NCBI GenBank assembly: GCA_016929335.1
Contig: JAFGIY010000175.1
Location: forward strand, 1-64,000
DNA length: 64,000 nucleotides
DNA from: Acidobacteriota bacterium
Lineage (GTDB): Bacteria; Acidobacteriota; UBA6911
Reading direction: 5' to 3'
Shown piece by piece: positions 23,635 through 31,396 of the stretch (positions are counted from its first letter, which is position 1; every line of letters begins with the position of its first letter). The notes under the pieces are model-generated. The model had not been told where the DNA came from. It was given only the letters and a program-made list of their open reading frames with translations, and did not search any database. Both the position numbers and the translations under genes were made by a program.

Positions 23635-26100
23635 GTGGAGCAATTGGACGTGGCAGCATCGGGTGCGTACAGCAGGATCTGGGATTGGGATTTAACCACA
23701 AGCCGGATCCATTACTCTCCCGGCTGGATATCCATGCTGGGTTGCGCCGGCGCCGATTTCGGTAATACCGTGGAGGAGTGGTTTGGAAGAATTCACCCGG
23801 ATGATCTCGAACCGGTTCAACGCGAAATCGATACCCACCTTTCCCATGGATCCGCTCAATTCGAGCTTCGGCACCGCATGCTTCACCAGGATGGCTGCTA
23901 TCGCTACATGGCATGCCGAGGCGTGATTACGCGCGATGATAGCGGACGGGCAATCCGCATCACGGGCTTTCATCTCGATATCACATCCGAAAAGGTGACA
24001 GATCCGCTTACCGGTTTACCCAACCGCCTTTTAATCCTGGATCGCCTGACGCGCTCGATCGAAAAAGCCAGAAAGCGCGAGGATTTCATTTTCGCCGTGC
24101 TGACGGTCGACCTGGATCTTTTTGAATCCGGCATTGATCGGCTCCAGACCATAAATACCGATTCCCTGATCGTTTCCATTGCGCGCCGCCTGGAAACCTG
24201 GCTCAGGACGCAGACCGTTTCCACGATCGACGGGCGCGCGCATCTGGTCGCACGTTCCGGAGGAGAAGAGTTCGCGGTTTTGCTTGATGGACTGAGTTGC
24301 CTGAATGAAGCGAAAGAGACGGCCGATAAACTCCTGAAAGAGCTCCTTGCCCCGTTTGAGTTCAATGGAAGCGAAGTGTTTCTTTCCCCGAGCATCGGAA
24401 TTGCTCTGAGCGCGACGGGATATCGAAACGCAGAAGAGGCGCTGAGAGACGCCGACACAGCCCTGTACCGCGCAAAGACTCTGGGGAAATCGCGCTGCGA
24501 AGTTTTCGATACCGCCGTCCTGGAATCGGTGCTGAACCGGAACCGGCTGGAACAGGATCTGAATGAAGCGCTCATCCGGAATCAATTCATCGTTTTCTAT
24601 CAACCGATCCTGTCCCTGACATCCGGCCGGATCGCGGGTTTCGAAGCTCTGATACGATGGAATCATCCTTCCCAAGGCCTTGTTCTACCCATGGAATTCA
24701 TCCCGGTTGCCGAAAAAAGCGGGCTCATTATTCCGCTGAGCCGATGGGTATTGCAGAAAGCCTGCCGGCAACTGAAGATCTGGAGAATGGATCCGCGAAT
24801 TCCAAAAGACCTGTGGATCTCTGTGAACCTCTCCGGTGCGCACTTCACGGAGCTCTCCCTCGCAACTGAAATCCGGGAGATCCTGCGCGCAGCTGATCTG
24901 GAGGCGAACGGACTGATGCTGGAGTTGACGGAAGGCGCCGTAATGCAAAATCCCGACGCAGCCCGGAGCATCCTGATGGAGTTGCGCGTGATGGGGGCCA
25001 GGATCGGGCTCGATGACTTTGGCACCGGATATTCATCGTTAGCCCATCTGCGCCGCTTCCCGCTGGATTATCTGAAAATCGACAGGTCCTTTATCAAAAG
25101 CATTGAGAACAGAGCGGACGTGTTTGAAATCGTCCAAACCATCCATACTCTTGCTCGTCAATTGGGATTGCGCGTCATTGCCGAAGGGATTGAAAATCCG
25201 CGCCAGCTGGACCTGCTCCGGTCTCTTCAATGTGAATTCGGACAGGGCTTCCTGTTTTCCAAAGCGGTTGACTGCAAACAAGCGGAGTCGCTGTTGCTGA
25301 ACGGCTTTGTTCCCGCCAATGAGTCATATGAAGCGGTGGATCCTCTCGATGTCAGTGTCTCGAATGATCCGCAGACTTCACTGTTGCCGGCGCCGGACTG
25401 CATCCCGGAACCGGAACTATACCGGAAGCCCGCAGCCTGCAGGAAATACGTACTCGCGGGAGCCGTAGCCGTCATCCTTCTGATCGCAGGAATTCTCGTC
25501 GGCAGGATGATCCGCTTGCCCGCGCCGGCTGTAACGGCGGCTCCAGCGCCAATCTCGGTGGCCAAAAGCAAAGTAATTTCGACGCCAACAGCATCGCCTG
25601 CAACGGCTGAAAAGGCCGCCAGCCCCGAAAAGCCAAAGAAGGCTCCAGCCGCGAGAGTTGCCAAACCTCGGAATCCCGTCATCGAACCAGGAGGGATGCC
25701 GAAAGAGGCTCCAGTTTCGGACGTTCAAAAAAGTGGTTCTGCGGCCGTTGTTCCCGCGCCACCGAGGTCGTCTCCGAAAATATCTCCGCAGATCGCACCC
25801 GAGGCTGTCTATGCACTTCAGGTGGATCATGATCATGCTATAGGCAGCTGCAAGGGTGTACTTAAATTCAGCCGGAGCAGTGTTTCCTTCGTTTCCGAAA
25901 AGGGCAAGCACAGCTTCTATTTTCATTACCCGGAATACTCCTATACTCTGGACCGGGACCGCCTGACCATCAAAGCCGGGTCCGATACATTCCGCTTTAA
26001 ATCGTCCTCGGCACGCACCAAAGAGGAGAACCGGTCTCAGCTATCCGACTTTTACCAGCGAATCTCCAGTCTCTACCAGGCTCCGGCGTCACGGGAATAG
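23635..26100 (+). CDS. PAS-GGDEF-EAL protein with C-terminal membrane anchor and external domain
   Basis: 821 residues from a GTG at 23635. PAS domain at about residues 5-118. GGDEF domain with SGGEEF at 208-213, so cyclase activity is possible. EAL domain with EALIRW at 337-342 and DDFGTGYSSLAHLRR ... LKIDRSFI, consistent with c-di-GMP phosphodiesterase. Unusually, the catalytic part comes first and a single transmembrane helix (about 605-626) follows, then a Pro/Ala/Lys linker of about 95 residues and a C-terminal beta-rich domain (723-821, starting YALQVDHDHAIGSC). I associate that domain with acidobacterial proteins. The enzyme would hang on the inner face with a small domain outside. Confidence 0.88.
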   Translation: MEQLDVAASGAYSRIWDWDLTTSRIHYSPGWISMLGCAGADFGNTVEEWFGRIHPDDLEPVQREIDTHLSHGSAQFELRHRMLHQDGCYRYMACRGVITRDDSGRAIRITGFHLDITSEKVTDPLTGLPNRLLILDRLTRSIEKARKREDFIFAVLTVDLDLFESGIDRLQTINTDSLIVSIARRLETWLRTQTVSTIDGRAHLVARSGGEEFAVLLDGLSCLNEAKETADKLLKELLAPFEFNGSEVFLSPSIGIALSATGYRNAEEALRDADTALYRAKTLGKSRCEVFDTAVLESVLNRNRLEQDLNEALIRNQFIVFYQPILSLTSGRIAGFEALIRWNHPSQGLVLPMEFIPVAEKSGLIIPLSRWVLQKACRQLKIWRMDPRIPKDLWISVNLSGAHFTELSLATEIREILRAADLEANGLMLELTEGAVMQNPDAARSILMELRVMGARIGLDDFGTGYSSLAHLRRFPLDYLKIDRSFIKSIENRADVFEIVQTIHTLARQLGLRVIAEGIENPRQLDLLRSLQCEFGQGFLFSKAVDCKQAESLLLNGFVPANESYEAVDPLDVSVSNDPQTSLLPAPDCIPEPELYRKPAACRKYVLAGAVAVILLIAGILVGRMIRLPAPAVTAAPAPISVAKSKVISTPTASPATAEKAASPEKPKKAPAARVAKPRNPVIEPGGMPKEAPVSDVQKSGSAAVVPAPPRSSPKISPQIAPEAVYALQVDHDHAIGSCKGVLKFSRSSVSFVSEKGKHSFYFHYPEYSYTLDRDRLTIKAGSDTFRFKSSSARTKEENRSQLSDFYQRISSLYQAPASRE

Positions 26101-26200
26101 CCGCCGTATTGCTCTTGTCGTAGTAATAGAATATTTCCCGCCCGTCGAGTGACCGCTGCGGAGAACTGCCGCCGCTGGTCGACACCTGCCACTTGTCATT
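26070..26200 (-). pseudogene. fragment of a TolB/WD40-type kinase C-terminus
   Basis: The minus-strand translation contains NDKWQVSTSGGSSPQRSLDGREIFYYYD and IPVTPEPG, the characteristic last propeller blades of TolB-domain kinases, as in the remnant at 22457-23178. There is no kinase part and no start, and the fragment overlaps the 3' end of the GGDEF-EAL gene. It is a relic. Confidence 0.6.
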
Positions 26201-26305
26201 GTGGCTTGCCGTCACTACAGGATGCCGATTCCACTGCATTTGCTTGAAGGGCTGAAACTGCAATAGAGTACCTCGTTAAATCCGAGTTCGGTCCGAAAGA
26301 ACTTT

Positions 26306-26608
26306 TTAAGCTGCTGAGCGGGGAAGATTTTCAAGCTTTATGACCAGGCGCTTGTCGATGATCGCTGCCGCCTTTTGCATTGTGTCGAGCTGAACGCTGC
26401 AGTTTTCCGGATCGAGTATACATGCGATCTGTGCGCGACTGGTTTTTAGCCGGCGAGCCATTTCCGTTTTTGATATCTTTTGTTCCTTCATGACCTCGGC
26501 AAGCTGCCAGGCAATGGCGCGCTTGATAGCATAGCCGGTTGCCTCCTCGCAAATGTCTTCCCCTTTAAGAAAATCCTCGAAGGTCGATCCGATATGTTTT
26601 TTCTTCAT
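26306..26608 (-). CDS. orphan XRE-type HTH antitoxin-like protein
   Basis: 100 residues from an ATG behind GAGGAAGG. The centre is a helix-turn-helix (EMARRLKTSRAQIACILDPE) preceded by GYAIKRAIAWQLAEVMKEQKISK, the layout of HigA-like antitoxins that pair with RelE/HigB toxins. No such toxin gene is adjacent. It lies 69 bp downstream of abiEii on the same strand, so it may be an orphan antitoxin or a third member of the module. Confidence 0.7.
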   Translation of the reverse strand: MKKKHIGSTFEDFLKGEDICEEATGYAIKRAIAWQLAEVMKEQKISKTEMARRLKTSRAQIACILDPENCSVQLDTMQKAAAIIDKRLVIKLENLPRSAA

Positions 26609-26677
26609 TGCTCAACCTTCCTCTTTCGTTTCAGAGTTGTGGTCAGGTCAGCGATTTGAAACGGTAGAGGAAAAGAA

Positions 26678-27481
26678 TTATTTCAGCAGACTTATAAGAA
26701 CATCCTCTTTCACCAAATCCAGGTCCCGCTCGCGTTCCAGGAATGGTTTTACATCGGCTCTGGCTTTTTCCCAGTCGAGAGAATCGACCCGATTCTTTAA
26801 CTGCTTATGCCAATTTTTTTCGGTGAGATGGGGCCCTTCCCAGCCTGTTTGTTTTAATGCAGCGTTAAGTAAATCGAAATTCGGTAAAGGCCACGAGCGG
26901 TCAGCCAAATACCATACTAGGTCATAGAGATCCCGGCCTTTTGTCCATTGACGACTTAGAACCGCATGGATCTTTCCCGCAAGCAAGGAAGCTTTGTCAT
27001 AGTGGCAGAGATTCATCGTGACGTGCCGGCGAACAACAGAATTTTCAATATGAGCTCCCGCAGGAGGATTGGTATCCAATTCCACCTTAATGGAGAGGAC
27101 TTGAGCTGCATAAGGTGAGATGCCGATTTCATGGGGAAGCCCGGGAAAGCGAACCCATGCAGATGCAACCGTCTTTTTTTCACTTACCTTCATATCAATC
27201 GAGTAGCCTTCCCGCTCAAACATTCGCTTTACTTCGGACGCGGCTGATTTGAAATCAGCATCTTTGCCTGGAGTGATGAGAGAAAAATCGAGGTCTTCTG
27301 AGAATCGCGGGATGCTGAACAGGAACCGCAACGCCGTGCCGCCTACAAAAGCCCATCGGAGAAATGTGCCAGAATCCTGCAACGATTCCAGTATCCGCGC
27401 CTGGATATACTCCCGCGCGAGACAGGTTCGGGCAAGATCGTTTCCAGCAGTAGAAGCCAGTTGGCGCAAATGCTCCTTCAT
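26678..27481 (-). CDS. abiEii: AbiEii/AbiGii-type nucleotidyltransferase toxin
   Basis: 267 residues. The nucleotidyltransferase core is visible: GGTALRF at residues 47-53 and SEDLDF at 61-66 (metal-binding acidic residues), then a second strand LSIKVELDTNPP and a C-terminal KGRDLYDLVWYL helix. These are the motifs of type IV toxin-antitoxin toxins, which use nucleoside triphosphates and inhibit growth. The start codon overlaps the antitoxin gene stop by 4 nt (ATGA), which implies translational coupling. It appears intact. Confidence 0.88.
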   Translation of the reverse strand: MKEHLRQLASTAGNDLARTCLAREYIQARILESLQDSGTFLRWAFVGGTALRFLFSIPRFSEDLDFSLITPGKDADFKSAASEVKRMFEREGYSIDMKVSEKKTVASAWVRFPGLPHEIGISPYAAQVLSIKVELDTNPPAGAHIENSVVRRHVTMNLCHYDKASLLAGKIHAVLSRQWTKGRDLYDLVWYLADRSWPLPNFDLLNAALKQTGWEGPHLTEKNWHKQLKNRVDSLDWEKARADVKPFLERERDLDLVKEDVLISLLK

Positions 27482-28113
27482 AGGGACTCCCCACTATCTT
27501 CCGCAAGCAAAGGACCGACAAGCCGTGTCGCACGAATCAGCTTTGGTTTACTGCTGCGTTGGGCCAATTCGGTCATAGTCGCCATATTTAGAGCTTCCGG
27601 ATTCTGCAGTCTCAGTTGCCGGAGATATTTCTCAGAATCCGCACCGGCAGTCAGGTGGATCAGATCCAGAAGCGCCTTTTCCGGCGAAGCCACAAAAGCG
27701 AGTTGCTTCGGGGCGACTTCTATCTGCGAATATCCGAAAAGAAGCTGCCTGGCTAGATGATTAAATTGGAATGCACCCAAAGGATTCCGGACTGTTTCGG
27801 GACGACCTGGGCCGACGCTGGTCACAACCGGCACATATTCCGGAATCATTCCATGAAATGCCAGTGCCGATTGCGCGCTTACGTAGGATCCGCGCTGCAA
27901 CCGATTGGCGATCAGGAATGGATGCGGTTCCACCTTTCGCCAGACCGGAGCCAGGGCATACAAACCGCGGCGAAGCTGAATCAGCCGACCATCCTTTACC
28001 CATCGAGACAATTGCAGCCGCACTTGCGGCGCCGACACCTTCCCCGACAACAAAAGGGCAGAAGAAAACACCGGCTCATCGCCTACCAATGCAAGCAGTG
28101 ACTGCCATTTCAT
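27478..28113 (-). CDS. abiEi: AbiEi-type antitoxin/transcriptional regulator
   Basis: 211 residues. The N-terminal winged helix reads VSAPQVRLQLSRWVKDGRLIQLRRGLYAL, the DNA-binding part used for negative autoregulation in this family. The C-terminal domain (SPEKALLDLIHLTAG) is the antitoxin part. It is encoded upstream of, and overlaps, the toxin gene. The 130 bp before its ATG are AT-rich, with TATATT and near-palindromic CATTAATG, consistent with an autoregulated promoter. Confidence 0.85.
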   Translation of the reverse strand: MKWQSLLALVGDEPVFSSALLLSGKVSAPQVRLQLSRWVKDGRLIQLRRGLYALAPVWRKVEPHPFLIANRLQRGSYVSAQSALAFHGMIPEYVPVVTSVGPGRPETVRNPLGAFQFNHLARQLLFGYSQIEVAPKQLAFVASPEKALLDLIHLTAGADSEKYLRQLRLQNPEALNMATMTELAQRSSKPKLIRATRLVGPLLAEDSGESL

Positions 28114-28247
28114 TACGATAACATAGCATTAATGATAATATAACGCAATGAATAACGAAATCGATTATTAAACCTCCCTGTTTTGCTTTCTACCTCCATT
28201 GGCTCTTTCCTCTTGACTGTGCACCTGCGGTTATTAAGAGATGGCGC

Positions 28248-28622
28248 TTAAATATTAATAAGGGAATCGCTTACTCCCATCGGAACAAACATCCCTATGG
28301 ACAGGCCCAAAACAAAGCGGGTTATCAATATGGGAACAATGCTGTTAAGAAAGAATGGAGCGGTACCTGCGACTAAAAAGACTGCGGAAGCAAGGAAGAA
28401 TAAAGTTCTTTTCCGAAAATGCGCCACCAGCCTCCCAAAGAGGAAACTCATGAATACCTGGCCCAGCGTCGGGATCGTTGTGATGAGCATAATTGTTGTG
28501 GGCGCCACGGTGGGCATTGCCTTCATAATATCGGCAAGCACGGGAGACGCCGCTCCTCCGCCTATATCTTGAACTCCTACCTCTAATATCGCTATTTTGA
28601 GCAAGGTTTTATTCGTTCGCAT
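28248..28622 (-). pseudogene. truncated MFS transporter (first four helices only)
   Basis: 124 residues containing about four transmembrane segments and the MFS loop FGRLVAHFRKRT, ending at a TAA after IGMFVPMGVSDSLINI. A functional MFS protein has about 400 residues, so two thirds of the gene are gone. No continuation is seen in other frames to the left. Confidence 0.75.
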
Positions 28623-28654
28623 TGTGGTCGCCTGTTTTCTCCCTTTTTCCGCCG

Positions 28655-28957
28655 TTATAGAGGAACCAAAACCACGAAAGATACGAAAGGATGGCCATCC
28701 AGGACCTTCGCTTCATAAACTTCGCCTTTTTCATTGACGAGCATCTCAACTCTTACTGCTCCGGAAGTCCGTGCTTCCTTTGACTCCGACGAAAACTCAA
28801 GTTCAACGCGCGACAGGATCATCGACGGATTGGATGCTTCCAGGTGGATAGGGGCCGTTAGCGGCCTATCGGCTTTTTCATTTCGCCGGGTTTGAGCTAA
28901 TCCGGGCAGTGCAGCGAAAAATATCAGGAATAAGGCCATGCTCTTCGAACGGATCAT
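28655..28957 (-). pseudogene. TonB C-terminal-like protein truncated by a repeat
   Basis: 100 residues from the ATG at 28957 (a longer frame to 29095 lacks support). A signal peptide (MALFLIFFAALPGLAQ) is followed by a partial TonB C-terminal domain: VRVEMLVNEKGEVYEAKVLDGHP. After GHP the family normally continues with a helix and RW/WRF strand. Here the frame runs into TTTCGTATCTTTCGTGG-type repeat DNA, which is translated as FVSFVVLVPL before a stop. The domain is therefore incomplete. Confidence 0.6.
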
Positions 28958-29249
28958 GGTCTCTTCCCTTTCGAAGCTGGAAAAACATAATTTAGGATCT
29001 TCTAAAATACGGGATTGCGGGTCTGCAACCCTCTCCAGCTGGAAAACCATATGTAGCACTTGTTTTCGCCCAACTCTTCCGAGAATGGCTGCCATAAAGG
29101 CATAGAAGTTGCTGGCCCGCGGTTAACGTGCTATTCTGCCCCAGCTTGTTTGCGCGTTATGTACGGCTTTGTCGCCGCTCTGCAATACATCGTTGATCGG
29201 GGAATCACGTCAGCCCATCCCGAACGTGAGGTCCGAAGCATGAGATGGA

Positions 29250-30845
29250 ATGAGCATGATTGAGGAAATCCGATACTACACACGAATGGCAATTGGCATC
29301 CGCGAAATGCTGCTACAGACGGTGCCTGACGACCTGATGGTCGCTCTGCAGCGCCAGATGGAAAACCGCGAGCAGCACTTCCTCGACTCAGCGCGGCGCA
29401 TCGTGTTCGCGAATCCCCGAAATCCCTACCACGAGATGTTCAAGCTGGCTGGCTGCACGGAGCAGGACTTGGCCGATGAGATCAAACATCATGGTTTGGA
29501 AACGGCGCTCAAAAGCTTGTTTGCCGCCGGCGTTTATCTCACGCACGATGAATTTAAGGGCAAGACCCCGCTGGTGCGCGGCGGCAGGGAGATCCCCGTC
29601 AACCCGGCATGGTTCCTCAATCCATTGGTGCGCGGCTACATCGAAACGCGCAGCAGCGGCAGCCGAGGACAGGGAACGCCGGCTTTGCAGAACTCCGCCC
29701 TAAGCCTATATCGTCTGGCCTACCTCGAATTAACGATTCATGAGCTTGGGCTCGACGGCCGCGCAATGGCTGTAGTTTTTCCGGTGCTGCCCTCGGCGCT
29801 TGCCATTCTGAACAGCCTCTGGATGTGTTGTCTGAACCGGCGCGTGGATAAGTGGTTTGCTATGCAGGGAAGCTTGCGTGAGTCGTGGCACTACAGGACG
29901 ATGACCAATGCGTTGGTGCGGTACGGCAGGGCGCTCGGGGGGCAGCTTCCCTTGCCGGAGAGCTTGCCACAAAATGACTTTACGCCGGTTGCGCGCTGGC
30001 TGGCCGAGGAAAAGCGGCGCGGAAAGCCCGGTTGGGTCGACAGCTTCGCCAGCCAGGCCGTACGAATTGCCGATGCGGCGCAGAAAGCCGGCCTCGACAT
30101 TTCCGGCACCCTCTTCCTGATCGCCGGCGAAACTCTCACCGAAGCCAAACGCGCGAGCATCGAAGCCGCTGGATGCGAAGTGTTTCCGCGCTACCTGATC
30201 AGCGAGGTTGGATTTGTTGGCTATTCCTGTCGCCAGATGAGAACCGGCAACTGCGTGCACGTGATGCGAGATGGCGTGGCTGTTATCGGCCGCAAACGCT
30301 GCGCGCCTTTTTCGGACGTCGAGGTGGATTCGCTGCTGTTTACCACGCTGCTGCCGTTCGCAACGCGATTCCTGATCAATGCGGAGATGGACGATGCCGG
30401 CGTAATCGAGCCGTCCGATTGCCAGTGCGAATTTGCGAAACTTGGGATGCGCACCGTTATCCGCGATATCCACAGTTACGGAAAACTTACTGGGCAGGGC
30501 ATCACATTGATCGCCGGTGATGTAGCACGCATTCTCGATAGCAGCCTGCCCGCCCGCTTCGGCGGCACATCGGGCGACTATCAGCTGGTTGAGTACGACG
30601 GGATGCGGCAGGCCGAAATCGAGCTGCGCATCAGTCCGCGCACCGGAGCTAGATCGCCCGGCGAAGTGCGCGACTTCCTGCTGCATGAAATCCGCGCCTG
30701 CTATGGCGGATCTCTTGCTTCGCGCCTTTGGATGCATTCGGACGGCATTCGCGCCGTTGTCGCAGAACCGCTGGCCACGCCTGGCGGGAAGGTGCTGCTT
30801 CTGCACCTATTGGGAGCGGGCGGAGGCAAGGGGCGCGCGTCGTAG
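29250..30845 (+). CDS. PaaK/LuxE-like adenylate-forming enzyme
   Basis: 531 residues from the ATG at 29250, with another ATG at 29256. The segment ETRSSGSRGQGTP is a Ser/Gly-rich phosphate-binding loop like TSGSTGxP of adenylate-forming enzymes. Further on, FPRYLISEVGFVGYSC matches the acyl-AMP site region, and KLTGQG resembles the hinge. Overall it looks like the phenylacetate-CoA ligase/coenzyme F390 synthetase/LuxE branch, which activates carboxylates as acyl-AMP. The N-terminal 110 residues are helical and not recognised. The substrate is unknown, and no pathway partner lies nearby. It reads as more GC-rich than its neighbours, which hints at transfer. Confidence 0.65.
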   Translation: MSMIEEIRYYTRMAIGIREMLLQTVPDDLMVALQRQMENREQHFLDSARRIVFANPRNPYHEMFKLAGCTEQDLADEIKHHGLETALKSLFAAGVYLTHDEFKGKTPLVRGGREIPVNPAWFLNPLVRGYIETRSSGSRGQGTPALQNSALSLYRLAYLELTIHELGLDGRAMAVVFPVLPSALAILNSLWMCCLNRRVDKWFAMQGSLRESWHYRTMTNALVRYGRALGGQLPLPESLPQNDFTPVARWLAEEKRRGKPGWVDSFASQAVRIADAAQKAGLDISGTLFLIAGETLTEAKRASIEAAGCEVFPRYLISEVGFVGYSCRQMRTGNCVHVMRDGVAVIGRKRCAPFSDVEVDSLLFTTLLPFATRFLINAEMDDAGVIEPSDCQCEFAKLGMRTVIRDIHSYGKLTGQGITLIAGDVARILDSSLPARFGGTSGDYQLVEYDGMRQAEIELRISPRTGARSPGEVRDFLLHEIRACYGGSLASRLWMHSDGIRAVVAEPLATPGGKVLLLHLLGAGGGKGRAS

Positions 30846-30953
30846 AGAGTTTTTGCATCGGATACTATTGCGGAGCCAATGTTCCTTTCCCTGCACTCTG
30901 CATTGTGCAAAGCGGCTTTAAGCCATTCGGCCAACCGTCTTGCCGAAAGGAGA

Positions 30954-31346
30954 TCAGAACTTGACTGTCCTGGGTTCCTGTCCGAACGAGGCAAAGGTAG
31001 CCGCGGCGTCCTTGAGGTAGAGGACTTCGTTATTGCCGTCGTTGGCCGAATACATATTCCTAAGCTGAGGATAGGCATCCAACATCTTTTCCCTTGGCTC
31101 GATCCTATCGTCCTCGACCGCCGTCGCTGCAACACGTACCCACTTGCCCTCCGCAAAAGCACAGATCTCGATTTTTGGGTTTTTCATGATCTGCTTCGCC
31201 ACGTTTTTCGCTTTTGCGGTCTGGATGTAGAGTTTGTTCTCGAAGATCAGAACCGTACCGAAAGGTCTCACTCTGGGCTGGTCGCCGTCCATCGTCGCAA
31301 TGTAGTATGTGCCGCACTTCTTCAGGAACTGATAAATTTCTTCCAT
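30954..31346 (-). CDS. pyridoxamine 5'-phosphate oxidase-family flavoprotein
   Basis: 130 residues behind AAAGGAGACCCC. It is a single split-barrel domain: YYIATMDGDQPRVRPFGTVLIFENKLYIQTAKAKNVAKQI corresponds to the FMN-binding strands (RVRPF and the Lys-rich turn), followed by NPKIEICAFAEGKWVRV. It belongs to the small PPOX-class proteins that bind FMN or F420 and reduce small substrates or act as general stress flavoproteins. The specific substrate cannot be assigned. Confidence 0.85.
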   Translation of the reverse strand: MEEIYQFLKKCGTYYIATMDGDQPRVRPFGTVLIFENKLYIQTAKAKNVAKQIMKNPKIEICAFAEGKWVRVAATAVEDDRIEPREKMLDAYPQLRNMYSANDGNNEVLYLKDAAATFASFGQEPRTVKF

Positions 31347-31396
31347 GGGGTCTCCTTTGCCTTGTGATTTATATTGAGCTGCGGTTCTCTAACCAT

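Noticed and set aside
29730-30806. 358-residue minus-strand open frame
   Set aside because: It is antisense to the PaaK/LuxE-like gene and lacks domain features.
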